Made by a program: the position numbers and the translations under genes
Shown: one piece after another, positions 27,569 to 36,237 of the stretch
Numbering within the stretch: position 1 is the stretch's first letter
How the letters are laid out: each line of letters starts with the position of its first letter
The notes under the pieces: model-generated
What the model was told of the DNA's origin: nothing
What the model saw: the letters and a program-made list of their open reading frames with translations, nothing else
Database searches by the model: none
Assembly (NCBI RefSeq): GCF_001613225.1
Contig: NZ_BDBY01000039.1
Coordinates: 1 to 45,205 of the forward strand
Length of the DNA stretch: 45,205 nucleotides
Source of the DNA: Nocardia pseudovaccinii NBRC 100343
Lineage (GTDB): Bacteria > Actinomycetota > Actinomycetes > Mycobacteriales > Mycobacteriaceae
Direction: 5' to 3'

Positions 27569-28753
27569 ATGACACAACAAGGCACCCTCTACAAGGTCGT
27601 TGTCATCGGCGGCGGTTACGCCGGAACACTCGCGGCCAACCACCTGCGGATGCGCACCGATACCGACATCACGCTGGTCAATCCCCGCTCGGAGTTCGTC
27701 GACCGAGTCCGGCTGCATCAGTTCGTCGCCGGAACCGGCGACGCGACGATCGACTACAGCACGCTGCTCGGCGAGGGCATCCGGCTGGTGGTCGACAGCG
27801 CCACGCGCATCGACACCGCCGCCCGTACAGTGCGCCTGGCGTCGGGTCGTGTGCTGGACTACGACCACCTCATCTACGCGGTCGGCAGCACCGCGGCACT
27901 ACCGGCGGTGCCCGGCGCGGCCGAGTTCGCTTTCCCCATCGCCGAGTTCGAGTCCGCGCAACGGCTGCGCGCCCGGCTGGACGAGCTGCCCCTCGATGCT
28001 CCGATCACGGTGGTCGGCGGCGGGCCGACCGGCCTCGAGACGGCCGCCGAACTGGCCGAACAGAAACGCGCGGTGACGCTGGTGTGCGGCGGAACCCTGA
28101 ATCCGTCACTGAGCCCGCGGGGTCGCCGATACGTTGCCAAGTGGCTGTCCCGGCACGGTGTCGCCGTGCTCGAAACCGATCGGGTGAGCGAGGTCCGGCC
28201 GGAGGCGGTCGTGTTGACCGGCGGTGTGGTGCGTGCGAGCGCACTCACCATCTGGACCGCGGGTTTCAGCGTACCCGGGCTGGCCGCCGCGAGCGGGCTG
28301 CGCACCGACACACTCGGCAGGCTGCTCACCGACGAGACGCTGACCAGCATCGACGACGACCGCATCGTCGCCACCGGCGACGCCGCCGCACCCTCGGGCC
28401 AACCGCTGCGAATGAGTGGGCAGGGCGCCGGGCCGCTCGGGGCGCAGGCCGCCAACACGGTGCTGAGCCACATCGCGGGCACCGAACCCGCCGTGATCGA
28501 CCTGGCCCTCACTGGGACGTGCATCAGCCTCGGCCGTCACGTCGGCATCCGGCAGCTCGCCCGCAAGGACGACATCGCGGTGAACCTCTATATCGGCGGC
28601 CGCGCGGGCGCCAGGATCAAGGAATTGACCTGCAAGGTCGGGGTCGGGAAGATTCGCCGCGAGGCCCGCAAGCCGGGCTCGCTGTTCTGGCCCAAGGGCG
28701 GCCCGCGACCCGCACAGCCCGACTCCGCCGCACCGGCGGTAACGTCCGCATGA
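27569..28753 (+). CDS. FAD-dependent NAD(P)H oxidoreductase (NDH-2/Pyr_redox_2 type), transposon cargo
   Basis: A 394-residue two-dinucleotide-fold flavoprotein. The FAD-binding GGGYAG motif is at residues 14-19 (VVVIGGGYAGTLAANHL), the NAD(P)H-binding GGGPTG at 150-155 (ITVVGGGPTGLETAAEL), and the conserved second FAD contact near the end of the core is RIVATGDAA. It resembles type II NADH dehydrogenases and related oxidoreductases, but no membrane-anchoring C-terminal helix is obvious. The stop overlaps the sigma-factor start (ATGA), so they are made together. ECF41 sigma genes typically neighbour a carboxymuconolactone decarboxylase, oxidoreductase or epimerase (COE) gene, and this is the oxidoreductase variety. 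The substrate is unknown. Confidence 0.87.
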   Translation: MTQQGTLYKVVVIGGGYAGTLAANHLRMRTDTDITLVNPRSEFVDRVRLHQFVAGTGDATIDYSTLLGEGIRLVVDSATRIDTAARTVRLASGRVLDYDHLIYAVGSTAALPAVPGAAEFAFPIAEFESAQRLRARLDELPLDAPITVVGGGPTGLETAAELAEQKRAVTLVCGGTLNPSLSPRGRRYVAKWLSRHGVAVLETDRVSEVRPEAVVLTGGVVRASALTIWTAGFSVPGLAAASGLRTDTLGRLLTDETLTSIDDDRIVATGDAAAPSGQPLRMSGQGAGPLGAQAANTVLSHIAGTEPAVIDLALTGTCISLGRHVGIRQLARKDDIAVNLYIGGRAGARIKELTCKVGVGKIRREARKPGSLFWPKGGPRPAQPDSAAPAVTSA

Positions 28754-29646
28754 CGACCGACGAGCACGCCGAACGATTCACCCTGTTGCGGCCGCTGCTG
28801 TTCACCATCGCCTACGAAATCCTCGGCTCGGCAACAGAATCCGACGACGTGCTGCAGGACAGCTACCTGCGGTGGGCCCAGGTGGACCTGGCAAGCGTAC
28901 GCGACACCAGGTCGTATCTGGCGCGGCTGGTGACCCGCCAGGCGCTCAACGCGGTGCGGGCCAGCGCGCGCCGTCGCGAGGACTACATCGGCCCGTGGCT
29001 GCCCGAACCGCTGCTCGTCGAGGACACCGACGCCGCGGCGGATCTGGTGCTCGCCGAATCGGTGTCGATGGCGATGCTCGTGCTGCTGGAAACACTGAGT
29101 CCCGACGAGCGTGCGGTCTTCGTGCTGCGGGAGGTATTCGGCTTCGACTACGACGAAATCGCCGCAGCGGTAGGCAAATCCATCATGACAGTGCGTCAGG
29201 TGGCCCACCGTGCCCGCTCGCACGTTGACGCACGCCGCAAACGTTTCGAACCGGTCGACACAGCCGAGATCACGCAAATCACCCAGCAGTTCATGACAGC
29301 CGCGACCACCGGCGACGTGCAGGGCCTGCTGTCGCTGCTGGCTCCCGACGCCACCTGGACCGCCGACAGCGGCGGCAAGGTCACCGCGGCGCGCCGACCG
29401 GTCGTGGGCGCCGAGAAGGTGGCCGCCGCCCTGGCGAACATCTTCCACACCAGGCGGCGCACCTCGGACACGCGGATCGAGACGGTCACCTTCAACAACA
29501 CGCCAGCGATGGTCGCCTACAACGGCGACCATCTGGAAGGCGTCTTCCTGATCGAGATCCTCGACGGCAAGATCACCAACATCTACGCCATCCGCAACCC
29601 CGACAAACTCGCCACTGTCGCGGTTCCACGCCAGATCAGCCGGTAA
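28750..29646 (+). CDS. ECF41-type (SigJ-like) sigma factor with SnoaL-like C-terminal domain, transposon cargo
   Basis: A 298-residue extracytoplasmic-function sigma factor. Sigma region 2 spans about 8-75 (LFTIAYEILGSATESDDVLQDSYLRW is typical), region 4 about 105-165 (LSPDERAVFVLREVFGFDYDEIAAAVGKS). ECF41 hallmarks are present: WLPEPL (83-88) in the linker, a C-terminal SnoaL/NTF2-like domain (about 175-280), a DGGGR-like motif as DSGGK (206-210), and NPDKL (283-287) near the end. In this group no separate anti-sigma factor is used; the fused C-terminal domain both inhibits and is needed for activity. It is encoded with its probable target oxidoreductase, forming a self-contained switch on the transposon. 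M. tuberculosis SigJ is the nearest well-known relative. Confidence 0.92.
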   Translation: MTTDEHAERFTLLRPLLFTIAYEILGSATESDDVLQDSYLRWAQVDLASVRDTRSYLARLVTRQALNAVRASARRREDYIGPWLPEPLLVEDTDAAADLVLAESVSMAMLVLLETLSPDERAVFVLREVFGFDYDEIAAAVGKSIMTVRQVAHRARSHVDARRKRFEPVDTAEITQITQQFMTAATTGDVQGLLSLLAPDATWTADSGGKVTAARRPVVGAEKVAAALANIFHTRRRTSDTRIETVTFNNTPAMVAYNGDHLEGVFLIEILDGKITNIYAIRNPDKLATVAVPRQISR

Positions 29647-29701
29647 GAACCGACAAACCCCGATGAGCGACAACCACCCCAGTGCTCAGTGAACGTCTCG
29701 G

Positions 29702-29822
29702 GGTGTTCCGTAAGCCGATCCGCCACCGGAACACCACGGCGCGCGAATCCCGCCCCAGGTCACCGGTGTTCCGTAGAGGTGTTCCACGAACCCTCCCGCT
29801 CAACCCCCGCTATCCGGAACAA
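29702..29822 (+). promoter_or_regulatory. res site for the serine resolvase
   Basis: Five copies of a GGTGTTCC-type motif lie between the sigma gene and tnpR. GGTGTTCCG (29702-29710) and CGGAACACC (29727-29735) form a 34-bp inverted pair with a central AT (29718-29719), fitting crossover subsite I. Further copies are GGTGTTCCG (29765-29773), GGTGTTCCA (29778-29786) and the inverted CCGGAACAA (29814-29822), as accessory subsites. The resolvase promoter is expected here too, so tnpR is probably autoregulated. Confidence 0.7.
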
Positions 29823-29830
29823 TCCAAGGC

Positions 29831-30448
29831 ATGGGTGAGTCGTTCCGCGTCGGATACTGCCGCTGCTCCACCGACGAACAGGACGTCGAGATCCAAACCG
29901 ATCAACTTCTCGCACTCGGTGTCCCGTGCGAACGGATCTTCATCGACACCGGCTTTTCCGGGACCACCCGACGCAACCGCACTGGCCTCGACAACGCGCT
30001 CGCCGCGGTCACCTCCGCCGCCGCGGCCGTCACCCAACGCCAGGTCGTCTTGACCACGACCAAGTTCGACCGGTTCGCCCGCAACATGGCCGAGGCCGGG
30101 GATATCCTCACCGACCTGCGTAAACGCGATGTGCTGTTCGGTCTAGGCAGTTCGATCTACGACTGGCACGACCCATTCGGCAAGCTGTTCCTCCAAACCT
30201 TGGCCATGGTCGCCGAGTTCGAGGCCAACCTCAACCACCTGCGCACCCGCGAAGGCATGGCCGAGGCCCGCGCCAAAGGCCGGCTCAAGGGAAAACAGCC
30301 GAAACTGCCTCTCGCAGCACGCAAAACGATCCACCGCCGTTACCACGACCCCGACGATGACGCGAGCCTGGCCGACCTAGCCGAGGAGTACAGCGTCGGT
30401 CGCTCCACCATCCATCTCATCGTCAGCGGGACCACGCCGCGGACATAG
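29831..30448 (+). CDS. tnpR: serine recombinase, Tn3-type resolvase TnpR
   Basis: A 205-residue resolvase that resolves cointegrates at res. The catalytic Ser13 is in VGYCRCSTDEQ; the conserved FDRFARN motif carries active-site arginines; GKLFLQTLAMVAEFEANL is the E-helix dimer interface; a C-terminal helix-turn-helix follows (LADLAEEYSVGRSTIHLI). About 20 residues longer than Tn3 TnpR. It is transcribed away from the cargo, downstream of the res site, and ends 97 bp before the right inverted repeat. Confidence 0.94.
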   Translation: MGESFRVGYCRCSTDEQDVEIQTDQLLALGVPCERIFIDTGFSGTTRRNRTGLDNALAAVTSAAAAVTQRQVVLTTTKFDRFARNMAEAGDILTDLRKRDVLFGLGSSIYDWHDPFGKLFLQTLAMVAEFEANLNHLRTREGMAEARAKGRLKGKQPKLPLAARKTIHRRYHDPDDDASLADLAEEYSVGRSTIHLIVSGTTPRT

Positions 30449-30545
30449 TCCGAACTCCAAGCCCTCACCACAGCGGAGCGAGTTTCTGCGGGGAGCTCAA
30501 GAGGACACCGGCTTTCGCCAAAGCGTCGCAGCAGTACCGACAATC

Positions 30546-30605
30546 CGCCATCGCTGCTGGTCCAGCCATATGTGTTGTTTTTCGCGCGATAACTACCGGA
30601 ACCCC
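30546..30605 (-). repeat. right terminal inverted repeat (60 bp)
   Basis: Reverse complement begins GGGGTTCCGGTAGTTATCGC; 58 of 60 positions match the left end at 24300-24359. Confidence 0.95.
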
Positions 30606-30610
30606 GATAC
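30606..30610. repeat. target-site duplication, right copy (GATAC)
   Basis: Same pentamer as 24295-24299, directly outside the right inverted repeat. Confidence 0.93.
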
Positions 30611-30810
30611 GGCCGGACCGACAGTGGGGCGGGAAGGGTGCTCACGCTGAGAGCCTGCTTACCGCGGGGCCTCGATAGCCGTACCGACACTTGTGCACGG
30701 GAAGCCAGGCGCCGGAGCAGCAACGATCCAGTGGCATCGTCCCCAGCGGGCGGACTCGAGCTCCGGACCGCGCGGCCGCGCCGACTGCGCGGCCCAGGAT
30801 AGCCACGCTG

Positions 30811-30938
30811 ACAGGCAACGCTGCAGGACTGACGCAGCGGCACCGTCCATGCCGCGACGGCTCGAGTACCGCAAGCGCGGACCCGTCAGCCTCGAGGCTG
30901 GGCACCTCGAAACCATCCAAGCAGGCAACGGATCTGGT
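30811..30938 (+). repeat. direct repeat, copy A (128 bp)
   Basis: Runs from ACAGGCAACGCTGCAGG to AACGGATCTGGT. It is highly similar to 31043-31171, with scattered substitutions and small indels. Confidence 0.88.
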
Positions 30939-30942
30939 CATC

Positions 30943-31021
30943 GGCAACGGCCCGCTCTGGGCCGTCTGACCGCGCCATCTGCGGCAACGGCGCGCTCTGG
31001 ACCGTCTGGCACGCCATCTGC
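30943..31021 (+). repeat. 40-bp tandem repeat, two copies
   Basis: Copies at 30943-30982 and 30983-31021, each GGCAACGGC, then GCTCTGG, CCGTCTG and GCCATCTGC, with few differences and one indel. They fill the space between the two longer direct repeats. Confidence 0.85.
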
Positions 31022-31042
31022 GGCGCCGGGATAGACGTGCCG

Positions 31043-31171
31043 ACAGGCAACGCTGCAGGACACTGACGCAGCGGCACCATCCATGCCGCGACGGCTCGAG
31101 CACCGCAAGCGCGGACTCCGTCAACCTCGAGGCTGAACCACGAAACCATCCAAGCAGGCAACGGATCTGGT
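31043..31171 (+). repeat. direct repeat, copy B (129 bp)
   Basis: Partner of 30811-30938; same order of segments including CATGCCGCGACGGCTCGAG and CCATCCAAGCAGG. Confidence 0.88.
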
Positions 31172-31354
31172 AGTCGGCGATTTCCGCACTGGCCGTGCGG
31201 CCGCGCTGACTGTGCGGCCGGGGTAGCGATACCGACCGGCAGCGCCCGGTCGCTGGATGGGTCTGAGCATGCGCTCGCACGAACTCGGCCTTCTCGGTCG
31301 CGCGATAGTGGCGTGGCTCAGCGTAGGTCCGGCATCCGGGGTGCGCCGGGTGGG

Positions 31355-32671
31355 TCAGGAGTCGCCGGTGAGGCGGCGGCGGTCGCGTTCCTCGGCGGCG
31401 GCTGCGGCGTTGCGGCGCTGTTCTTCTGCGGCGAGTTGCAGGGCGGTGCGGCTCCAGACGACGCGGATCCAGTGGAAGGTCAGCACGATGATGGCGATGG
31501 TGCCGAGGATGAGGCCGATGCCTGGGCCTGCGCCGTGGTAGTTGCCGAGGCCGGGGGTCTGGCGGTGCCAGATCGAGAAGACGCCGAAAACGCTGCCGAT
31601 CGCGGACCCGGCGACCGCGATCCAGGCGAGCACCCAGCGGCGGGTCATCAGCGCGAGCAGTGAGAATCCGATGCCGAAGAGGACGGCGAACCAGACGAAG
31701 ATCCGCGACGGCAGACCGATGTGCTCAGCGCGCGCGGCATCGGTGCCGAGCAGAACATCGAACCCACGGGCACCACCCGCATGCGACAACACGAGCGAAA
31801 ACAGCAGCAGGAAGACCGCGCCCGCGACCACCATCGCGCGCACCCCGGGGTCGATCTCGCCCGCGATGCGTCGCTCGACGGCATCGAGATCGTCCTTGAA
31901 CTGCTCGAAGCCATTACTGCTCTCGACCGAGTTCACTGCGCCCTCGTTTCCTTCGGCTGATCCCTGCTCCGCTGCCTTACCCGCATCCACTGTGCCATCA
32001 CCGCCCCCATCCCCCGCAGTCACCCCACTACGTCCGGTAGTACTCACATTCCCCGCACCCGATCGCGCGTCCGCGCCACCCTGGCCGGGTCCCGAATCCG
32101 CCGCGCCGCCCTCGCGTCCCCGCGAACCCGTGCCGCCCACGCCCGATCCCGAATCCACGTCATCCTCACCCGCACGCGAATTCGCGCCATCCTCGCCGGA
32201 TCCTGAATCCAGGCCTCCCTTGCGTCCACGCGAGTCCGAAGCGTCCTCGCCCGGTCCCTCCCCGACACCCGAATTCGCGCTGCTTTCGCCCGCATTCGAG
32301 ACACCGTGGGGGTCACCCGCACGCGATACCGCGCCACCCCCGCCCGATCCCGAATCCACGTCAGCCTTGCGTCCACGCGAGTCCGCAGCACCTACGCGCT
32401 GCCCCGAGTCCTCACCTGACCGCGAGCCCACGCCGTATTCGCCCGCATTCGAGACATCTGTGGGATCGCCCGCACCTGCCCGACCGGCTCCGAGCGAATT
32501 CACCTCGGGTGAGTTCGACGCGACCTCACGACGCTCACCGTTCAGCGCGGCACTCTCAACTGCACGCTCCCCGCGATCAGCCTGCGCATCATGCGAATCC
32601 GACTCGGATGCATCCGGTGCGGGATCCGCTCCCCGACGCGTCAGTTCCTCGTCACCCGACCGGGTGCTCAT
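31355..32671 (-). CDS. Rv2732c-like membrane protein with long repetitive disordered N-terminus
   Basis: A 438-residue protein. Residues about 1-255 are Gly/Ser/Asp/Glu-rich with internal repeats ([14 protein letters not shown] and [28 protein letters not shown] and [13 protein letters not shown]), clearly low complexity. The folded part begins [15 protein letters not shown] and contains four predicted membrane helices ([68 protein letters not shown]), ending in an [16 protein letters not shown] charged coil. Position downstream of miaB with an ATGA overlap matches Rv2732c, a conserved transmembrane protein of unknown function. The N-terminal extension is far longer than I expect for the family and its DNA is itself repetitive, suggesting repeat expansion. 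Confidence 0.78.
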   Translation of the reverse strand: MSTRSGDEELTRRGADPAPDASESDSHDAQADRGERAVESAALNGERREVASNSPEVNSLGAGRAGAGDPTDVSNAGEYGVGSRSGEDSGQRVGAADSRGRKADVDSGSGGGGAVSRAGDPHGVSNAGESSANSGVGEGPGEDASDSRGRKGGLDSGSGEDGANSRAGEDDVDSGSGVGGTGSRGREGGAADSGPGQGGADARSGAGNVSTTGRSGVTAGDGGGDGTVDAGKAAEQGSAEGNEGAVNSVESSNGFEQFKDDLDAVERRIAGEIDPGVRAMVVAGAVFLLLFSLVLSHAGGARGFDVLLGTDAARAEHIGLPSRIFVWFAVLFGIGFSLLALMTRRWVLAWIAVAGSAIGSVFGVFSIWHRQTPGLGNYHGAGPGIGLILGTIAIIVLTFHWIRVVWSRTALQLAAEEQRRNAAAAAEERDRRRLTGDS

Positions 32672-34224
32672 GCGCCGCAGCCGGTCGAGCAGCCTGAGGC
32701 GACGGGTTCGGGGGTGGGGGCGCCGATGCGGGGGAGGCCGAGACCGACGCCGATGGGGTCGGTTTTGGGGGTGATTCCGCGTTCGTGGGCGTCGCCTGCG
32801 CGGGTGCGGCGGTGGGTTTTGATGTTGGCGTCGGCGATCAGGTGGTGCGGGGCCGCGTCGGTGATGTCGACGGTGATGATGTCGCCGGGACGGATCTTTT
32901 CCGCAGTGCCTTCGGGGCGGAAGTGCACGAGCCGACCGTCGCGGGCACGGCCGCTCATACGGGCGGTCGCGGCGTTCTTCTTGCCCGCGCCCTCAGCGAC
33001 GAGCAATTCGACCTCGGTGCCGACGAGCGCCTTGTTCGCGTCGAGGGAGATCTGCTCCTGCAGCGCGATCAGCCGCTCGTAGCGCTCCTGCACCACCGCC
33101 TTGGGCAGCTGGTCGGGCATATCCGCGGCGGGTGTGCCAGGACGCTTGGAGTACTGGAAGGTGTAGGCGCTGGTGAACCGCGCCTGCCGGACCACATCCA
33201 GGGTCTCCTGGAAGTCCTCCTCGGTCTCGCCTGGAAAGCCGACGATGATGTCGGTGGTGATCGCGGCATGCGGCATCGCGGCCCGAACCTTCTCGATGAT
33301 GCCGAGGTAGCGCGCCTTGCGGTAGGACCGGCGCATCGCCTTCAGCACCCGATCCGATCCGGACTGCAGCGGCATATGCAGCTGCGGGCAGACATTCGGC
33401 GTCTCGGCCATCGCCTCGATCACGTCATCGGTGAATTCGGCCGGATGCGGCGAAGTGAAGCGCACCCGCTCGAGCCCATCGATGCGCCCGGCCGCGCGCA
33501 GCAGTTTGGCGAAGGCACCGCGATCGCGCGCCTCGTCGGGATCGGCGAAGGACGCACCGTAGGAGTTCACGTTCTGCCCGAGCAGCGTGACTTCCAGGAC
33601 GCCCTGATCGACCAGCGCCTGCACCTCGGCGAGCACATCGCCCGGACGGCGGTCGACCTCCTTGCCGCGCAGCGACGGCACGATGCAGAACGTGCAGGTG
33701 TTATTGCAGCCGACCGAGATCGAAACCCAACCGGCATAGGCGGATTCACGCTTGGCGGGCAGGCTCGAAGGGAACGCCTCCAGCGATTCCAGAATCTCCA
33801 CCTGCGCCTCGGCATTGTGCCGCGCGCGTTCCAGCAGCACCGGCAGCGATCCGATGTTGTGTGTGCCGAACACCACGTCCACCCACGGCGCCTTGCGCAC
33901 GACGGTGTCGCGGTCCTTCTGCGCCAGGCAGCCGCCGACGGCGATCTGCATGCCCGGCCGGTCGGCCTTGATCGGGGCGAGGTGGCCGAGGGTTCCGTAG
34001 AGCTTGTTGTCGGCGTTCTCGCGCACCGCGCAGGTATTGAAGACGACGAGGTCGGCCGTCGCTCCCGGCGCGGCCTTCACATAACCCGCATCCTCGAGCA
34101 GGCCCGACAAGCGTTCGGAATCGTGCACGTTCATCTGGCAACCGAAGGTGCGGACCTCGTAACTGCGTGCGCCGTCCGAGGCCGCAGGGGCGGGAGACAA
34201 CACTGCCTGTCCGATCGAATCCAC
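32668..34224 (-). CDS. miaB: tRNA-2-methylthio-N6-dimethylallyladenosine synthase
   Basis: A 518-residue radical-SAM methylthiotransferase acting on i6A37 made by MiaA. The N-terminal UPF0004 domain has the three cluster cysteines in [28 protein letters not shown] and VGGCLAQKD. The radical SAM CxxxCxxC motif is CNNTCTFC, followed by GQNVNSYG and HMPLQSGSD. The C-terminal TRAM domain (about 405-465) binds tRNA. The tail beyond 465 is Pro/Gly-rich with a Cys near the end and probably disordered. It overlaps the Rv2732c-like gene by four bases. The divergent gluA is 171 bp away, so promoters for both lie in 34225-34395. Confidence 0.97.
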   Translation of the reverse strand: MDSIGQAVLSPAPAASDGARSYEVRTFGCQMNVHDSERLSGLLEDAGYVKAAPGATADLVVFNTCAVRENADNKLYGTLGHLAPIKADRPGMQIAVGGCLAQKDRDTVVRKAPWVDVVFGTHNIGSLPVLLERARHNAEAQVEILESLEAFPSSLPAKRESAYAGWVSISVGCNNTCTFCIVPSLRGKEVDRRPGDVLAEVQALVDQGVLEVTLLGQNVNSYGASFADPDEARDRGAFAKLLRAAGRIDGLERVRFTSPHPAEFTDDVIEAMAETPNVCPQLHMPLQSGSDRVLKAMRRSYRKARYLGIIEKVRAAMPHAAITTDIIVGFPGETEEDFQETLDVVRQARFTSAYTFQYSKRPGTPAADMPDQLPKAVVQERYERLIALQEQISLDANKALVGTEVELLVAEGAGKKNAATARMSGRARDGRLVHFRPEGTAEKIRPGDIITVDITDAAPHHLIADANIKTHRRTRAGDAHERGITPKTDPIGVGLGLPRIGAPTPEPVASGCSTGCGA

Positions 34225-34395
34225 CCGTCCAGGGTACGGGGGTGCGCAACGCGGGTTTTCAGCGCATCGGCGCAGGCTCCGGGGCCTGGCCGGGTCGCAT
34301 CGGAAGGGTTACGGCGCTGTGTCGTATCGGCGCGGCGTAACGGTGTGTCGCCGAAACCCGGGCAAATCGCCGTTTTCCGCTTAAGGTCTTGGACC

Positions 34396-35217
34396 ATGAC
34401 CGACGACGCCACCGCACCCGACACAATCGGGTTGGCCAAAACCGGGACAGCTAGTTCTGATGAGGGCAGTACCGCCACGAGCGCGCCGATGATTTCGATG
34501 CGCAATGTGGAAAAGCACTTCGGTGACCTCCATGTGCTGCGCGATATCAACCTCGAGGTCCCCAAGGGACAGGTTGTTATCGTTCTGGGCCCTTCGGGGT
34601 CCGGGAAGTCGACGCTGTGCCGCACCATCAACCGACTGGAACCGATCGACTCCGGCGATATCGCCATCGACGGCGTGCCCCTGCCCGCCGAGGGCCGCGC
34701 GCTTGCCGCACTGCGCGCCGATGTCGGCATGGTGTTCCAATCGTTCAACCTCTTCGCGCACAAGACGATCGTCGAGAACGTGATGCTCGCGCCGCTGAAG
34801 GTTCGCAAGGTGAAAAAGGAGGACGCCCGCAAGCGCGCGATGGAACTGCTCGAACGCGTCGGGATCGCCAATCAGGCCGATAAGTATCCGGCGCAGCTCT
34901 CCGGCGGCCAGCAGCAGCGCGTGGCGATCGCCCGCGCGCTGGCGATGAGCCCGAAGGTGATGTTGTTCGACGAGCCGACTTCGGCGCTGGACCCGGAGAT
35001 GGTCAACGAGGTGCTCGACGTCATGGTGTCGCTGGCCAAGGAGGGGATGACGATGCTGGTCGTCACCCATGAGATGGGCTTCGCGCGCAAGGCAGGCAAC
35101 CGTGTGCTGTTCATGGCGGACGGGTCGATCGTCGAGGACGACACACCCGAGGTGTTCTTCACCGCGCCGAAGTCCGACCGTGCCAAGGATTTCCTCGGCA
35201 AGATTCTGAGCCACTGA
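34396..35217 (+). CDS. gluA: glutamate ABC transporter ATP-binding protein
   Basis: A 273-residue polar amino-acid ABC ATPase. Walker [11 protein letters not shown]-loop [13 protein letters not shown], signature [16 protein letters not shown], Walker [13 protein letters not shown] and H-loop VTHEMGF are complete. The ATG at 34396 gives a 30-residue polar leader; ATG 34489 would start at MRNVEKHF, the usual first strand, but lacks a ribosome site. Followed by binding protein and two permeases in the same direction. In Corynebacterium the gluABCD importer likewise neighbours recX, as I recall. Confidence 0.94.
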   Translation: MTDDATAPDTIGLAKTGTASSDEGSTATSAPMISMRNVEKHFGDLHVLRDINLEVPKGQVVIVLGPSGSGKSTLCRTINRLEPIDSGDIAIDGVPLPAEGRALAALRADVGMVFQSFNLFAHKTIVENVMLAPLKVRKVKKEDARKRAMELLERVGIANQADKYPAQLSGGQQQRVAIARALAMSPKVMLFDEPTSALDPEMVNEVLDVMVSLAKEGMTMLVVTHEMGFARKAGNRVLFMADGSIVEDDTPEVFFTAPKSDRAKDFLGKILSH

Positions 35218-35282
35218 ACCGGGCAATCACCGCAAACGTAAAGACCTCGGCCACCGAAATCACCAGAGGGAGAAGGAACACG

Positions 35283-36116
35283 ATGAGGATCAACCGTTCG
35301 CTTCGACTCGGCATCGGGGCGATCGCCCTGACGCTGGCCGCAACAACCGCCGCCTGTGGCGGTGGAAGCGACAAGTCCGCACTCGACAACGCCAAGGACG
35401 GAAAGCTCACCGTCGGCATCAAATTCGACCAGCCGGGCCTCGGTCTGCGCAATAAGGACGGCTCCTACAGCGGCTTCGACGTCGAGGTCGCCAAGTACGT
35501 CGCGGGCAAGCTCGGGGTGAAGCCGGAGAACATCACGTTCAAGGAGTCCCCGTCCGGTCAGCGCGAGACGCTGATCGAGAACGGTCAGGTCGACTACATC
35601 GTCGCCACCTACTCGATCAACGATGCGCGTAAGCAGAAGGTCGACTTCGCCGGGCCGTATTACGTTGCGGGCCAGTCGCTTTTGGTGAAGGCCGACAACT
35701 CGAGCATCAACGGCCCCGATGACCTGAAGGGTAAGAAGGTCTGCTCGGTGAAGGGCTCCACCCCGGCCCAGAACATCGAGAAGAACTACCCCGCCACGCA
35801 GCTGCAGACCAACGACACCTACTCGCTGTGCCTCGAGGGCCTGCAGGCCGGTTCGTACGACGCGGTGACCACCGATGACATCATCCTGGCCGGTTACGCC
35901 GCGCAGAGCGCGGGCACGTTCAAGGTCGTCGGCAAGCCGTTCACCACGGAGAACTACGGCATCGGCCTGAAGAAGGGCGATAAAGAGCTGCGCGACAAGG
36001 TCAATGACGCGATCGAGGCCATGATCGCCGACGGGTCCTGGAAGAAGGCGTTCGACTCCACGGTCGGCGTCTCCGGCTACCAGGCGCCGACACCGCCGAC
36101 GGTGAACCGGTACTGA
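35283..36116 (+). CDS. gluB: glutamate-binding lipoprotein
   Basis: A 277-residue type II periplasmic-binding-fold protein. A signal peptide with lipobox ending at Cys25 (TTAAC) anchors it to the membrane. The SBP_bac_3 fold shows KLTVGIKFDQPGLGLRNKDG, SGFDVEVAKYVAGKLGVKPE and QRETLIENGQVDYIVATYSI. A strong GGGAGAAGGA ribosome site precedes the ATG. It follows gluA by 65 bp and is separated from gluC by a 121-bp gap with a stable hairpin, which probably lets it be made in excess over the membrane subunits. Confidence 0.94.
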   Translation: MRINRSLRLGIGAIALTLAATTAACGGGSDKSALDNAKDGKLTVGIKFDQPGLGLRNKDGSYSGFDVEVAKYVAGKLGVKPENITFKESPSGQRETLIENGQVDYIVATYSINDARKQKVDFAGPYYVAGQSLLVKADNSSINGPDDLKGKKVCSVKGSTPAQNIEKNYPATQLQTNDTYSLCLEGLQAGSYDAVTTDDIILAGYAAQSAGTFKVVGKPFTTENYGIGLKKGDKELRDKVNDAIEAMIADGSWKKAFDSTVGVSGYQAPTPPTVNRY

Positions 36117-36123
36117 GATTCGT

Positions 36124-36153
36124 GATCGGGTGGCCCGCACGGGCCACCCGATC
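36124..36153 (+). terminator. gluB-gluC intergenic hairpin (attenuating terminator)
   Basis: GATCGGGTGGCCC and GGGCCACCCGATC form a perfect 13-bp stem with a GCAC loop, seven bases after the gluB stop, followed by TT. Such hairpins after binding-protein genes reduce read-through into the permeases or protect the upstream mRNA. Confidence 0.85.
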
Positions 36154-36237
36154 TTCCGGCTACGAGCAACCTGTACATCGCGCGCGGAAGGACGATCTCC
36201 GGCCGCCGCACAATCCGATCGGAGGGACGCGAGCACC

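Larger units (their letters stand above)
24300..30605 (+). mobile_element. Tn3-family transposon with oxidoreductase-ECF41 sigma cargo (6306 bp)
   Basis: Delimited on both sides by 60-bp inverted repeats starting GGGGTTCCGG and by matching 5-bp duplications (GATAC). Inside, in order and all on the plus strand: tnpA, FAD oxidoreductase, ECF41-type sigma factor, res site, tnpR. GGGG ends, a TnpA of about 1000 residues with the Tn3 D-D-E pattern, a serine resolvase and a 5-bp duplication together define the family. The inverted repeats are longer than the usual 38 bp. The intact duplication and near-identical ends indicate a recent insertion by transposition. It interrupts the otherwise conserved neighbourhood between the Rv2731-like and Rv2732c-like genes without breaking a recognisable gene. 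Confidence 0.95.
30606..31354. other. 749-bp non-coding region made of degenerate direct repeats
   Basis: Open frames here (for example minus strand 30642-31280) only translate the repeats and show no protein family features. A unit of about 190-230 bp occurs between two and three times: a GCGGCCGCGCCGACTG-type segment is seen at about 30772 and 31197, and the core acaggcaacgctgcagg at 30811 and 31043. Purpose unknown; it could be an expanded intergenic repeat. It was next to the DUF349 gene before the transposon inserted. Confidence 0.6.

Noticed and set aside
29702..29822. CRISPR-like array
   Set aside because: The short motifs are in both orientations with unequal spacing, sit directly upstream of a resolvase gene, and fit a res site; no cas genes are present.
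30642..31280. A 212-codon minus-strand frame with internal protein repeats
   Set aside because: The protein repeats merely reflect DNA repeats with indels between copies; no start signal, no domain, and composition is Arg/Cys-rich.
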